The notes under the pieces are model-generated. The model did not search any database. It saw only the letters and a program-made list of their open reading frames with translations, and had not been told where the DNA came from. A program made the position numbers and the translations under genes. Below are positions 19,501 through 30,400 of a stretch of 64,000 bases of DNA, piece by piece (the first letter of the stretch is position 1; each line of letters opens with the position of its first letter). Origin of the DNA: Saccharina japonica. Lineage: Eukaryota; Sar; Phaeophyceae; Laminariales; Laminariaceae. The DNA lies in the NCBI GenBank assembly GCA_008828725.1, contig MEHQ01002427.1, positions 1 through 64,000 of the forward strand, in the 5' to 3' direction.

Positions 19501-22408
19501 TGTACTCTTGCTTCCTCGGAATAGCTCGTTGGATAAATCGGCTTGGAATCGGACTTGTAAGACCAAGTCAACGCATATAGTCGTACATAACTCCATTCCG
19601 GGCGTTGCTCCCTCTTGATTCCTCCGTAAAACGTTTGCGAGTCCGTATATAGGGAATAGAGAAGGCTTTCGGCCGGCCTCGTTTCACTTTTGACTGTTGG
19701 AAGAGACGATTAATTTTGAGCTTGTTAGGCGACGTTGCCCCTCCCAGTGTTGTGCCGTGCGGCCCGCCCGGCCCTCTGGCTGTGTGCTGAACTCACCCTT
19801 CACCTAACAAGCCCTTTTCGTACGTCTATGCCGACGGTCGGTGGTGGGGGGAGAGGGGAGGGGAGCGGAAGGAAGCGCGAGATGCCCCCCTACCGCTTCG
19901 CATCGTCTTGTTCCTGTCTGGTAGCTGGTAGCTTCCTTACGACGGCACCGGCGGAATCAAGCGATCGACCGACCCACCAGCCTACCGACTGGCCCACTCT
20001 GCCCGACGGCAACCGTTCTACAAAATCTACGTTTTTTCCGGTCGTCAAATCCGACTGCGCGACACCACGTGTCTTCCCACGTGGATTGTGGGTGCATTTA
20101 GTGGGGCTTTCTACCCAACCGCCAGATCCAAGATTTTTTGTTGAAGTTTGGTAGATGGTGTATATTTTCGTCACGGCTTGGCTATCTAAGGGAACCTTTT
20201 TTTTCGTGGTGGTCGTCGATTTTTTTGGGCGGGGCCTCGGGGGAGAGGGATAAGAGATGAGACGATTGTGCGCGAACAAACATATACACACGGCTGTACT
20301 TTTCGAGTACGAGTTTTCCGGAGATTAGTGCCTGCTTGAAGATCGTGAGGACGTCGGCGGTATGAACTGCATCTCTGCGCTCGACGGCGCTGACGGGGAA
20401 GGAGGGATAGAGGATCTATCTACGAACCACCTTCCTTCCCTCCCCTTCGGCTAGAGTCAGCAAACCACTGTTGCTTCTGTGGAGGGGTCCGGTGTCGGTG
20501 CCATCGATAGGGCTAGGGAAGTCAGCTATCCTAGGCGTCATTTTCCTACGGTCGTCGGTTTTCGAGCAGCAAGGGGAGGGGTGGGCAGGCAGCAGCGCTC
20601 CCGGCCTCTGAGGCTTGGGGCTCGTTAAAGCTGCCGACAGTTCTTCCTTCCTTCCTACCTTGGTTGCGATTCGCCACCATCATTCATCAACATGACAACA
20701 GCAACAACAACAACAACGACAGCGCTGCTTTCTACCAACCTTCAGTGCACCTACCACCGCTACTTCACCACACTACACTACACTACGTACGCGCACAGTT
20801 TTCTGCCCTGCCTTGGATGATCGGTACTGCACTGCTCGTGAGCGCGCGGCCCGGCGTATTTTCGTGTACTCGTAGTGCGCTAGTTTTCTCGTTTTTTTAC
20901 TGGCACCCACCCCTTTGTTGCGGTGCTTGTGATGTGACGTGCTATGTGCGTTGCGATTACTCGGCTTTCCGTCCTTCGTCCGGATCGAGTCGACGGGTCA
21001 AACCGATCGATGTCTGTACTGTTGAGGCAACGTTGAGTCAGGGTTGAGTTGGTGAGTATGTCGAGTTTTTCGGCGCAGCAGACCATCGGAGGTCGTCGCC
21101 CGGCCTCTGGGTCGAGGTGGGCCGCTACCGCCGTCGCTGCTTCTGCTGTCCGTCGACCCTATGTATGCCTCTTCCTGATCGAGGAGGCTACCGGGACGGA
21201 TGGATTGCTGTCCCCGTTTTTCGTCCGCTGATTGTGCACCTCTTCCTTCCCGCCGTCGCCTGTGGCTGGGGGTCCTGTGCTCGGCCGCACACACGCTTCT
21301 ATTTTTTTGTTTGTCGTCTTTTTTTTTTCGCTCTCTGCTCGGGGGGGTTGGGGGTCATCCGGTCCTGCAGTGTGGCGGAGTTCTCGAACAGGGACGACAT
21401 GTCGAGGGCCGTTAGGGAGCTGGATGACACCTTCTTCGCTGACAGGCGCATCCGCGTAGAATACGTGAGTGCAGGTTGACGCGCGGTTGGTTTGCTCTGT
21501 GTTCACGCTCTCGAGAGTCGTACACGAAAGTTACCGTATGGCAGTTGAGTTCTGATCGAGTTTTCTGCCATTTCGTGTTTTTCTTGCTGGCATTTTTTTA
21601 TTGCAGTACTGCTTTTGATGTGGTTTGCGACGGTCGAGAACGTTCCATCGTGGAACGTTGTCTTTGTTCCGTGTAAAAAAAAATGCGGGCTTTTCGTGGA
21701 GATGACGAACCGAACGTCAGCCCTTCAAGAAAGCAAAAGTTATTACAGACCGTACAAAAACGTTTTGTTTTGTTTTTGGTCGTACAAAAACGGCTTTGGT
21801 TTTTCGTGTCGTAATTACACGTCATACCCCGCATTGATGCAAGTGCACGACGGGGCTGAAAGGTCATCAGAGGGTGGACGCACGCACATGTGGTTGAGTT
21901 CCGACTAATAAATCAGTCGAAACTCGCAGCGGGTGTATTTGCAGTAATGTTATACAACTTTCGTACCGCGTGTGGTTCCAATTTACACCTCGGTATGTAT
22001 GATATAATCTGTACTTATTAATAATAGTACGTGTACGTAGTTTATTTTTGTTTTTTTTTACCCAACCAACCCAATTTTCCACGTTAGTGGCATTTTTTTT
22101 TTGTAGTTTTCAGCATCGTCCTCAGCAACTAACCCCTGTTCCGAATGACGCTGTTGTAACCTTCTCCTCCTCCTTGGCTCCCGACCGGCCGTTCTAAGCA
22201 GGACGATGCCAGTGGCGGTGGTGGTGGTGGCGGCGGCGGCGGCCGTGGTCGCTCCCGTTCTCCCAGGCGCCGCTCGCGCAGCCCGCCCCCTCGCAGGGGA
22301 AGCCCCCCCCGGGGCCGTTCCCGCTCCCCTCCTGGGCGCGGACGATCCCCGTACGGTGGCGGTGGCGGGCGTAGCCGCAGCCGCAGCCCCCCCCGCGGTG
22401 ACAGGTGA
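16591..22408 (+). CDS. Two-RRM SR splicing factor with duplicated alternative exon
   Basis: SR proteins bind exonic enhancers and recruit U1/U2 components in the nucleus. Exons are 16591-16695, then either 17283-17408 or 17617-17742 (both 126 nt, phase 0/0), then 19160-19410, 21371-21464 and 22202-22408. With one alternative exon the protein has 260 aa. RRM1 (about 8-77) has RNP2 KVWVGNL and RNP1 GFAFVWF inside [15 protein letters not shown], the SRSF3/SRSF7-type signature. A hinge of GGGGGY repeats (about 88-113) follows, then RRM2 (about 120-192) with [20 protein letters not shown], the counterpart of the SWQDLKD helix of SRSF1. The C-terminus (193-260) is a G tract plus an RS domain ([19 protein letters not shown]). 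Intron 1 is T-rich before the first alternative exon. The stop TGA overlaps a strong donor-like AG/GTGAGA, so an alternative 3' splice is possible. The next plus-strand gene is far away. Confidence 0.92.
17283..17408 (+). other. SR gene alternative exon 2a (RRM1 second half)
   Basis: This exon encodes 42 residues beginning [20 protein letters not shown]. The acceptor is preceded by about 120 bp of T-rich sequence (17160-17280), a very strong polypyrimidine tract. The donor is ATT/GTAAGT, near consensus. The 126-nt length keeps the frame whether or not exon 2b is also included. Confidence 0.88.
17617..17742 (+). other. SR gene alternative exon 2b (duplicate of 2a)
   Basis: It encodes 42 residues beginning [20 protein letters not shown]. 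By my count it is 35/42 identical to exon 2a in protein but differs at 35 of 126 nucleotides, mostly third positions; most replacements are K/R or D/E. The acceptor is unusual: a run of about 22 A and then ACACGAACAAAAAATAG, instead of a pyrimidine tract. The donor is ATC/GTGAGT. The intron between the copies is 208 bp. Confidence 0.88.
18722..18905. repeat. Array of short perfect palindromes (TTTTCGCCTGCGGCGAAAA)
   Basis: Four units spaced about 30-36 bp apart each contain a hairpin-forming core: CGCCTGCGGCG twice, CGCCTACGGCG, and GGCCTGCGGCC. A GTGCGGAAAGCCGCACAT hairpin follows. It lies inside the SR intron before exon 19160. Function unknown. Confidence 0.7.
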
Positions 22409-24165
22409 GAGGAATGAAAGATAAACCTCGGCCTCTTGCCTTGCCTACGTAGCAGTAGTAGGTAGAAGTGGGGGGGGGGACGAAGCCGTTTTGTTGAAGC
22501 GAGAACTTACAAGCAGAAGGGTGGACGTTCAGAGTTTGTGCGCCGTTTATTGGGTGCTTTTGCTCAGTGCGGATTAGGTTCGTTAAGAGAGAAGGCCCCC
22601 CCCCCCCCCCCCCCCCCCCCCCTTTTCTTGTACATTGCTGCTGAAGAATCCGTCATCTACAATTTCAGGTGTCATCCCCAAAACACCGGTACGGTTAATG
22701 AAGGGGTGACAAAAAAAAAATTGTCATGATTTGTGACTCGAGGAGGAGGTGGAGGTTTTCCAGATATGACGTCGACACCGGTAGTACCCCTCCGCTCGCA
22801 TGCCTCGACACTCCAGGCATAAGACATAGATTCATCTGGTCGTCGGTTTGAATACGCTTGTTTTTGGGCGTTTGTTGCTGACCCTCGAACACCGCTGCTC
22901 TGTTTCGTCCGCCGCGTGTGCGCCAGGTACTAAACCCAGGTGGATGACACGGTGCGCACTCGAGGAACGTGTCGTGGCCGCCATGACGAAGCAGTCGGCG
23001 ATGACCCTGCGTGACGTGCCGACAAGACTTCTTCCCTCGCCCCGGCGTGGTGCAAGCTGCGCCACGCATGCACTCTTACCTGTAGAATAACGAGTCGCAT
23101 GCCTCCGGCCGCCCCAAATAGTCTCCCTGTCTGGTTCTCACCAGGGCAAATCGCGTCTATGCTCTAGTTGTATACTTGGTGTGACGAAGGTTTAGACGGG
23201 GATCGCGCCCAGGACGCCATGCATGGTAGGATTGTGGCGTGTTTGAGTGCCGCTCGTGTATCGGGCAGTTTGTAGTAGGTTGGCTTCTTTTTTTCTACTC
23301 CTGTAGGCGGTTTCAGGAGGAGGCGTTACTAGGTGACGTTCTCACTCTATATATCCTTGAGAGGGTGGTCCACCGATTTTTTTGTCGTCCTGTTTTTTTC
23401 GACAAATAAACGTCTCTTAACACCCGTGTGTCTAGAGACATCACGCGGCCCCATCCCCCCCACCGCCTTGTCTTGGTCCGCGTTCGAATATAGGCGTAGT
23501 AGCCCGCGCCAGCCTCCCTCTACTCGGTTAAGATTGCGGGAGCTACGCGCGCTGTCGGGCGGTACCCTTTGGTCTCCCATTACCTGCAGCCCCGATTCGC
23601 GTTTTCGCTCGGCGGGCGGATGTATAGGCAGCAGTCGAGACATGTATTCTCATTCCCGGAACTATACAACGATTTTTTGTGTTCCTTGCGCGCCGGAGTT
23701 GAGGGGGTAAAAGGGGTGGGGAAAGCTTTCTTAGTTACGCATATGGAGAGGTTCGTTTAAGGAATTAGATACCAGGGGGCGCGTTCGCATTTCTGTTTTG
23801 TGTTGCGGGCTTGGAATCGGAAGTAAGTACACATCCGGTTGATCTGACCCACAGCAAAATTCGCGTGAAGAGTTGAGTGGTTACGTTTAGTTTTGTCCGC
23901 TGATTGGCATTCCGCACATAGCTGTGTTGACAACCCTGTCTTGTAGTTTGGGACGGGCTGTCAACCGTCCGCCCAGGAGAATATAAAATATCGACTACGT
24001 ATAGTTTATGCATCTGATGTTCATCGTCTTTAGGCGTCCTTTTTTTATTGGCGCGCCGCGCAACCACAACAGTCATGGCTACGGGGGGGAGGATGTCGGA
24101 CTTGGGTTCGCGTCCGGTCTGGTTCATGTTTGGCGCTACCAAAGAGTCCTTGCAAATTGCGCAAG

Positions 24166-24726
24166 CAGTATCTGTGGTACCGCTGGAAAGTTACAGCCAG
24201 AGCTACTGTGAAGTATTCCGGGAAGCAACCGGCGGCACTCGAAAATGCGTAGCCAGGTGTCGAAATCATGCGCGACTGATTAGCGTGAGCTTTATTTCGC
24301 GACTGAAAAGCGCAGGTAGATCTCGGCCCCCACATTTATACGTAAGAAATTCAGATTTTCACCATTCCCCTTTCATGCGCGCGTTCACGGTGATCTCTCG
24401 ATCTCCGTACGGCTACAACGTAGCTATCCCCGTAGGACTGCCTGTGGTTCTGCTTACATTGTTGGGGGGTAGACAGCAATAAATCAACGCCGACTCAACG
24501 TTGGATCCGGCAAACTATCATCCGGTCAGCTCGTGGGATAATCTAACTTCAAAAATAAAATGTTCTTCAGCGTGGGACAGCAGTGAACTTCTCACCTTAC
24601 TCTAGGAGCTTCGGTCCACCGTACAGCAGCCTGGGCTACGGCAGTATCTGTTCCGTGAAGCGTTTCTGTCATGAGGGAAAATCGGCGGCACTTGAAAATG
24701 TGCAGCCAGCTGCCGAAATCACGGAC
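24166..24726. repeat. Diverged direct duplication (about 100 bp, 475 bp apart)
   Basis: 24166-24270 and 24641-24726 share GTATCTG, GTGAAG, a GGCGGCACT(C/T)GAAAATG block, AGCCAG and CGAAATCA in the same order. The outer limits are vague. Noncoding as far as can be seen. Confidence 0.5.
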
Positions 24727-26738
24727 CAAATCGCGGTTGTGTTTGTAGTCTTGTTTATATTTTGATGGATGGGTTGTGAGCGTGTCGTGTTGACCCGTCG
24801 CGTGACTTATTATTAATAGTCCAAAGACACAATACATATAGATCTCAAACACCATGAAGTTTGCCGAGTAGGTGAATCTTTCGGTATTTTACCCATGAAC
24901 GTGTTTCGAATTGTATGAAGTTCGCAAGAAAGGGTTTTGGAATTTCTTGAGTTTTAAATGTTTCATTGGAGTTTATTCCTCGATTCGTCTCCGTTGATGA
25001 CAAACGATGCTTCTTGCCGAAGGGGGTCTAGGCCCACGCGAAACCATGCAGGTCCGCGGTAGGAGTCAAGCCTCTGGCGGTGTAGAAAACGGGTAGACTT
25101 GAGTACTACAAGGGCTCCGCTGCGCGAGCGGCTAACGCCGCCCGCTACGCTCGCGGAAGGAAGAATAGAACCAAATGTGAAAAGCGTAAAAGAGGAACAT
25201 GTAATGTTTTTGCAACTGGCGACTTGATAATGCCAAGAGCTCCATATGTATGACGGCAAATACAGGACAGAAACAATACTGGTGATTTTTTTATCTTCCG
25301 ACACGAAAAAACATCGCGAAGAAAGCAAAGCTTCGCTCCGAAGGACAGCCGCCCTCTACGCTCGCGCAACTCAAGAAAAGGGACAGAAGAGGTCCACGAT
25401 GTGTAAAGACCGACTTGAAAAGGCCAAAGAGATTCATGGTGCAATGCAGCGAAATACTTACTGCTGTACCCAACTGAACGTACAGTACCCGTCTACCGCT
25501 GTATTGTGATACTACAGGAGTACTGGTATGCGACATATATTCTGTGGCAAATCACCTATCATACCTACCTGTGTGTACGACGACAGCAGTACGACACAAA
25601 AAAAACACGCACACACCAAAGAACAAACAAACGTACAGGCGACTTGCAAATGCATACAGCAGTACTCGTAGTAGATAGATACAGAGCTCCATGCTCCAGG
25701 ACAACAGAGCTGTATGTTCGGAAGAAAGAAAAAGCACAGCAACCTGGCTCGCAGCACGGCGCTGCGCGGCCTGCTGGGGGTGTGATGTGTGCCTTTTTCG
25801 TGACTACTAAGTGTGGTAGTACAACAACAGCAGCAGCAGCAGTACTACTGTAGTACCTTCGATCTTTGTATGTATAGAACGAGTATGAAAGAGAAAGCAC
25901 AGCGCAGCAGTAGTAGTAGTACGGTCGTCGATCGAATGGTACAAAAAATCCAACAAAACTGAGAAAGACGTACATACGTATGCTACTCGTACTCGTACTC
26001 GAACAAAACACTCCCCGCCCACCCGCGATCACCTCGCCATCGATTCGGTCCGGGTCGAGCCCTACTGCCTCTCTGCCCCAGTGAGCCCCGCGGGGCCCAC
26101 CTCGCGTGAAGCCCGGTGCTCACCCGTGGCCCTCGTTCACCCGCTCGAGGATGAGCATGCCTCTGTAAATAATAGTTTTTCGACAAATAACGCACCGCTT
26201 GAACTTGGCTTGAATGTTCTTTTATTACAGACGAAAAAATCCTTATAATTTCGGACATACATACTGGATTATTTGCAGCAGCAGCAACAGCGAGGACCTT
26301 CATGCTCCCCTCGTGTCTCGATGGACACGCCACGCCTAGCCACGAAAAAAACGACCGCGCTCCTTCTGACCCCCCCCTCTACTGGCCAGCGCCCTCCCAT
26401 ATACCCGCGGTGGTGCCGGGCTCGCACGGGCTGTCGTGCTCACTGGGTACACGCACGAACCCAAAACCGGAAATGTTTAAAAAAAATCAAGTACGTCGTA
26501 TCAAAAAATGTTTTGTAAAAAAGTTGAAATTGCAATTTTAGAACTAAAAACACAGAAACATAGGAAACCCAAGAACCTCCGGGAAGCAAGTAACTTCTGC
26601 TTCGGCAATTAGAGGCTGAGAGTGGCTGTGAGGTGCCAAGATATGCCGAGGAAGGCTTCCGAACCAAAGAAGATAAAGCTATGTATGTCTATTAATAGTT
26701 ACTACAGAAGAACAACGTTTTGAAAATAAATTGCTTTA

Positions 26739-26946
26739 GGGCCCGTTTTAACGAACGAAACTAAAATCAATTTGGAAAAAAACAAAATCAAATCCGCTTT
26801 TCATTGGTCAGAACCCGCACCACCACCCAAGATTATACCCCAAGATCCTAATCTTTGGTGCTGGTGCGTGCGTTGACCAACGAAAAGCGAATGTGATTTT
26901 TTATGTTTCCAAATTGAATTTATTTTATACTCGTTAATATGGGCCC
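26739..26946. mobile_element. Tourist-like (PIF/Harbinger-type) foldback MITE, copy 1
   Basis: 208 bp flanked by TTA on both sides (3-bp target duplication). The ends GGGCCCGTTTTAACGA and TACTCGTTAATATGGGCCC are inverted. Almost the whole element folds back (TCAATTTGGAAA with TTTCCAAATTGAAT; CGCTTTTCATTGGTCA with TGACCAACGAAAAGCG). The same element is at 62598-62806. Confidence 0.8.
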
Positions 26947-27413
26947 TTACGAGTAGGTATGCGTAACGGCATCGAACTCTACTACCCCCCCCCAAACCCA
27001 ACCCAGTTATCACCCTCTCATATACTGGCGGAATCGGTGTCGAATTTTAAGGGATACGGTACCACGTAAAATCCCCCACCAAAATACTTGGTAGCGCAGT
27101 ATGTACGTACGTACCAAGTGTAGGGCATTTCCTTCCGTTCGCAACACCGAAATAAGCAATACACTGGTGATCAACAGGGCAACACATATTATTGGCGCTA
27201 TAAAGTACCGGGTATCACACCTTTTTTAAACCGCTACTCGTAGTACGTAGGGGATTTGCTTCGTCTCGCCACACATAAATAAGCAGTAAGCTGGGGGACA
27301 GTAGGAGCGGCGCAATATCGCAGGCGCTGCTCTACCATTAAAAAAAAAACACGTACGTACGTAATATGAATACGTAAGGGGTTTCTTTCCTTCACAAGTA
27401 TAGCAGCAGCGTC

Positions 27414-30400
27414 TCAGCAAAACAGCGACCAGTCCAAGATCTTGAACGATCTCAAAAGCGATCGCAGGGCGGGAACCCCAGCTCTTCCCTCCACCGACAC
27501 CGCCTCTGGCAAACCCTTGAGTGGAACTCCAACAGCATCTACGCCGCCCTCGTCCTCCGCCGCGAGTGCCTCGTCCGGCCCGCTTCCCCCCGGAGAGGTT
27601 TGCGCTTGCTCGTCGACTGGTCGGTCGGCAGCGGTAAAGGTATCGGCGCTCGCCATGGAGGTCGCGGTGGCCTCCTCTGTAGGGTAAGGCACGTTGACCG
27701 TGATGAGGAGGTCAGTGCCAACGTTCGGCAGTCTGTGACGGTCGGAAGTCAACACATGGGGCACAAGCGGTTCGTTCGTCCATTAAGCCTGTTAATCGAG
27801 TTTTGGGTCACTCCGCCGACACTGGGTGTGCTGGATGTCGACGTGTAGAAATAACGATTTACTGTGAAGAACACACACACGAGAGAAAGTTTCAAATATT
27901 ATTGGGTTTTATGGTGGGGAGTGGGGTGTTTCTGCTGGACAGGGTCAATTGTCACGATGGACAGGGTCTCCAGTCTCCACGATCATGGTGGGACTCATGG
28001 TGGACAGGACGAGGGTCTATATATCATCGTACAGCAGTGTTGGAATTCCCTAGTTTAGTCAGGTTCTCTGAAACGGAAAGTCCAAGTGCTTCCGTGCGTC
28101 GGTACAAAACATACTGCAATAACATGCAGGCGTTGTCACGGATTACTGGAATATACAATGCAAGGCCTTTAATCAATGAAATCAAGACGAAGGTGGTATC
28201 ATAAATACCTGCTCAGGGTGTTCTTTGGTTGTTTTTCTCGGTTACAAGCGTGAAACACGTCGTAGGAGAGCGTCAATCCTCTTGGACATATTGTAACTAA
28301 AAGAAGGCGTGGTTACGAATTACTGGAATACACAATGCAAGAACGCATGCTACGATAGAGGCGCACCATGTTTTTTCTGAGCTCCTCACTTAAGGAGCGT
28401 CTTACCTCCCCGAAATATTGATTTTAGAGGGAAAAAAAAGTGCTGCCGGATGCGAAATCTCACGACCGAAGTATACTCTGAAAAAATATTCGTCACAAAA
28501 ATGAACGTCCGACGAATTTGGGTTAAGGAGCCCGATCGTTCAGAGAACGATTCCGCCAAAAAGTGCTACCTCTACCGTAGCACGCGTCCAAGGTCTTTAC
28601 TCAAATGAAATCAAGACGTACGCAAGGATATCAATACCTCAGGGTGTTATTCTCGGCGGTATTCTAGGTTACGAGCGTGAAACAAGACCGTAAGGGCGCG
28701 TCAATCCTCTCGGTGCTTATTCGCGTGCCGCCTATCAACGAAGTGTGAGCCTAACCGTCTGCCTTTCACGATGGCGGTGTGCGAAGAAACACACACTTCA
28801 GGGCGACGCCAAACACAATCGCCCACAAACAAATGGTGCCCAGCAGGTAAGCTCTATCCTAGCACGGCGAGGGATCAGACATTTTCGGAGCCAAAAACGT
28901 CAAGTTTCTGGTGGAAAACCATGTGCCCTATCGGCCCCGTAAGATGCAAGGCACAAAACCACAACCGAAAAGACGCTCACCGAACATTGACGAGGTACAA
29001 GCGGATGGCCTCCGGAGGCGCGCCCCCCCTAAACTTAGCGACCGTCTGTCTTCCCGCCAAGGCAGCCTTCGCGTACGGTGCGAGCGCTGGCATGATGCTG
29101 GGGAATCGCACGATTAGGACGATCGGTTGTTTCAGCGGTCAGTCGGGCAGGAAGCGGTGTAGAACAGGACGCAGCGACCAACGTAGCCTGGTAGTGTTAA
29201 CATACCAAGGTTGTGGTACCAGATAGATGCCCGCGGAATACATGGTGTGGCCGAAAAAATCTGCGTATGTGGCACCGATTTTGCCATTGACGGCGAGAAC
29301 TTGAGGTTATGTTTCCGCAGCTGCTCGAAAAGCTCCACGCGTCGGACAGATCATCTACAGATAGATAATCTACAGATAGACCATCTACAGATATATCATA
29401 TAGACCGTAACGTTCCGTTAGGGGGATTGTGCAGGATCTGTACAGTACAGATCCAATTCAGGAAACATGTGCTGGGTCATGCAGATTGCACCACTCCCAC
29501 CGAGTAACATGGGCTGGACCATACAGACCAGGAATCTATATGCCCTGAGGGATCTAGATCATCAACTGGGATTTGATGATCTGTCCGATGAGCAAAAACA
29601 AACTTAGTATTGAGCACGTGGGCGCCGGGGTCCGGCTCGGAGACGATGGCTTCTTCGCGGTAGGCGGCTACGTAGGCGAGGCCTTTGGCAACATGTCCGC
29701 CCGAGGCCAAAACTACAGCGGCGATTCGCCCGCACCAGGACGCGAGAGTGCCCATGTTGCTGCCGTTAAGCGCGCATACGTCTTCAGGGCCTCGTTGAAC
29801 CGCGCCGATGCCGCGCAACAGTTGACGAGAAGCGCCAAACTGGCCTTTTCTGACATCTTGCTACTGTGCCACGACCAATGCGTCAACGGCTTCACGGCCG
29901 ACTGTTGGATGCATACGTGGTTGAGACCGCGACATTATTCAGTGTCGCCATGTCTGCGGTAACGCCCCAGCAGGCATCCGGTCGGGAACTGGCTCACGCC
30001 AACGAGGCCACCCTGTCCAGTCTCCGGCACCAACTGCTCTCCACGGAACGGGAGGCTACTGCTATTGCCGCGGCAGGTCTCGTCAACGACCGGGTTGTCT
30101 CGCACAGCGACGGAGGACATCCGCCCTTGAGGCGAGTAGGCGCAAGCCTCGCCGCGCCGTTCGGCGAACCATTCGAGCCAGGCTCCCTCTCCTTCCAGCC
30201 GAGCACGACGGGCCCGCGCCTTCGCTCTCCTACTTCGAGGCGGCTACGACCGCTACGCGTTACACCCACCGTTCTGTCGATCAGGAGTTTATCAATGTTC
30301 ACCTCACGTAGCCTGCAGAACCAGTCCCCAAAGGAGAGCAGGCTACGTGTGCACGTCGCGGCAGACCCGCTCACATTACCCTTGTTGATGCTTGCAAGAT

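Larger units (their letters stand above)
22409..27413. other. 5-kb gene-poor region between SR and Mog1 3' ends
   Basis: Contains a 32-base C homopolymer (22592-22623), a diverged duplication (24166-24270 with 24641-24726), AGC/AGT microsatellite (25815-25915) and the Tourist-like MITE at 26739-26946. Frames at 22695-23090, 23347-23760 and 24048-24482 stay open, but their translations match no family I know. A minus-strand 42-bp piece at about 26168-26127 has good splice borders but no partner exons. Confidence 0.5.
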
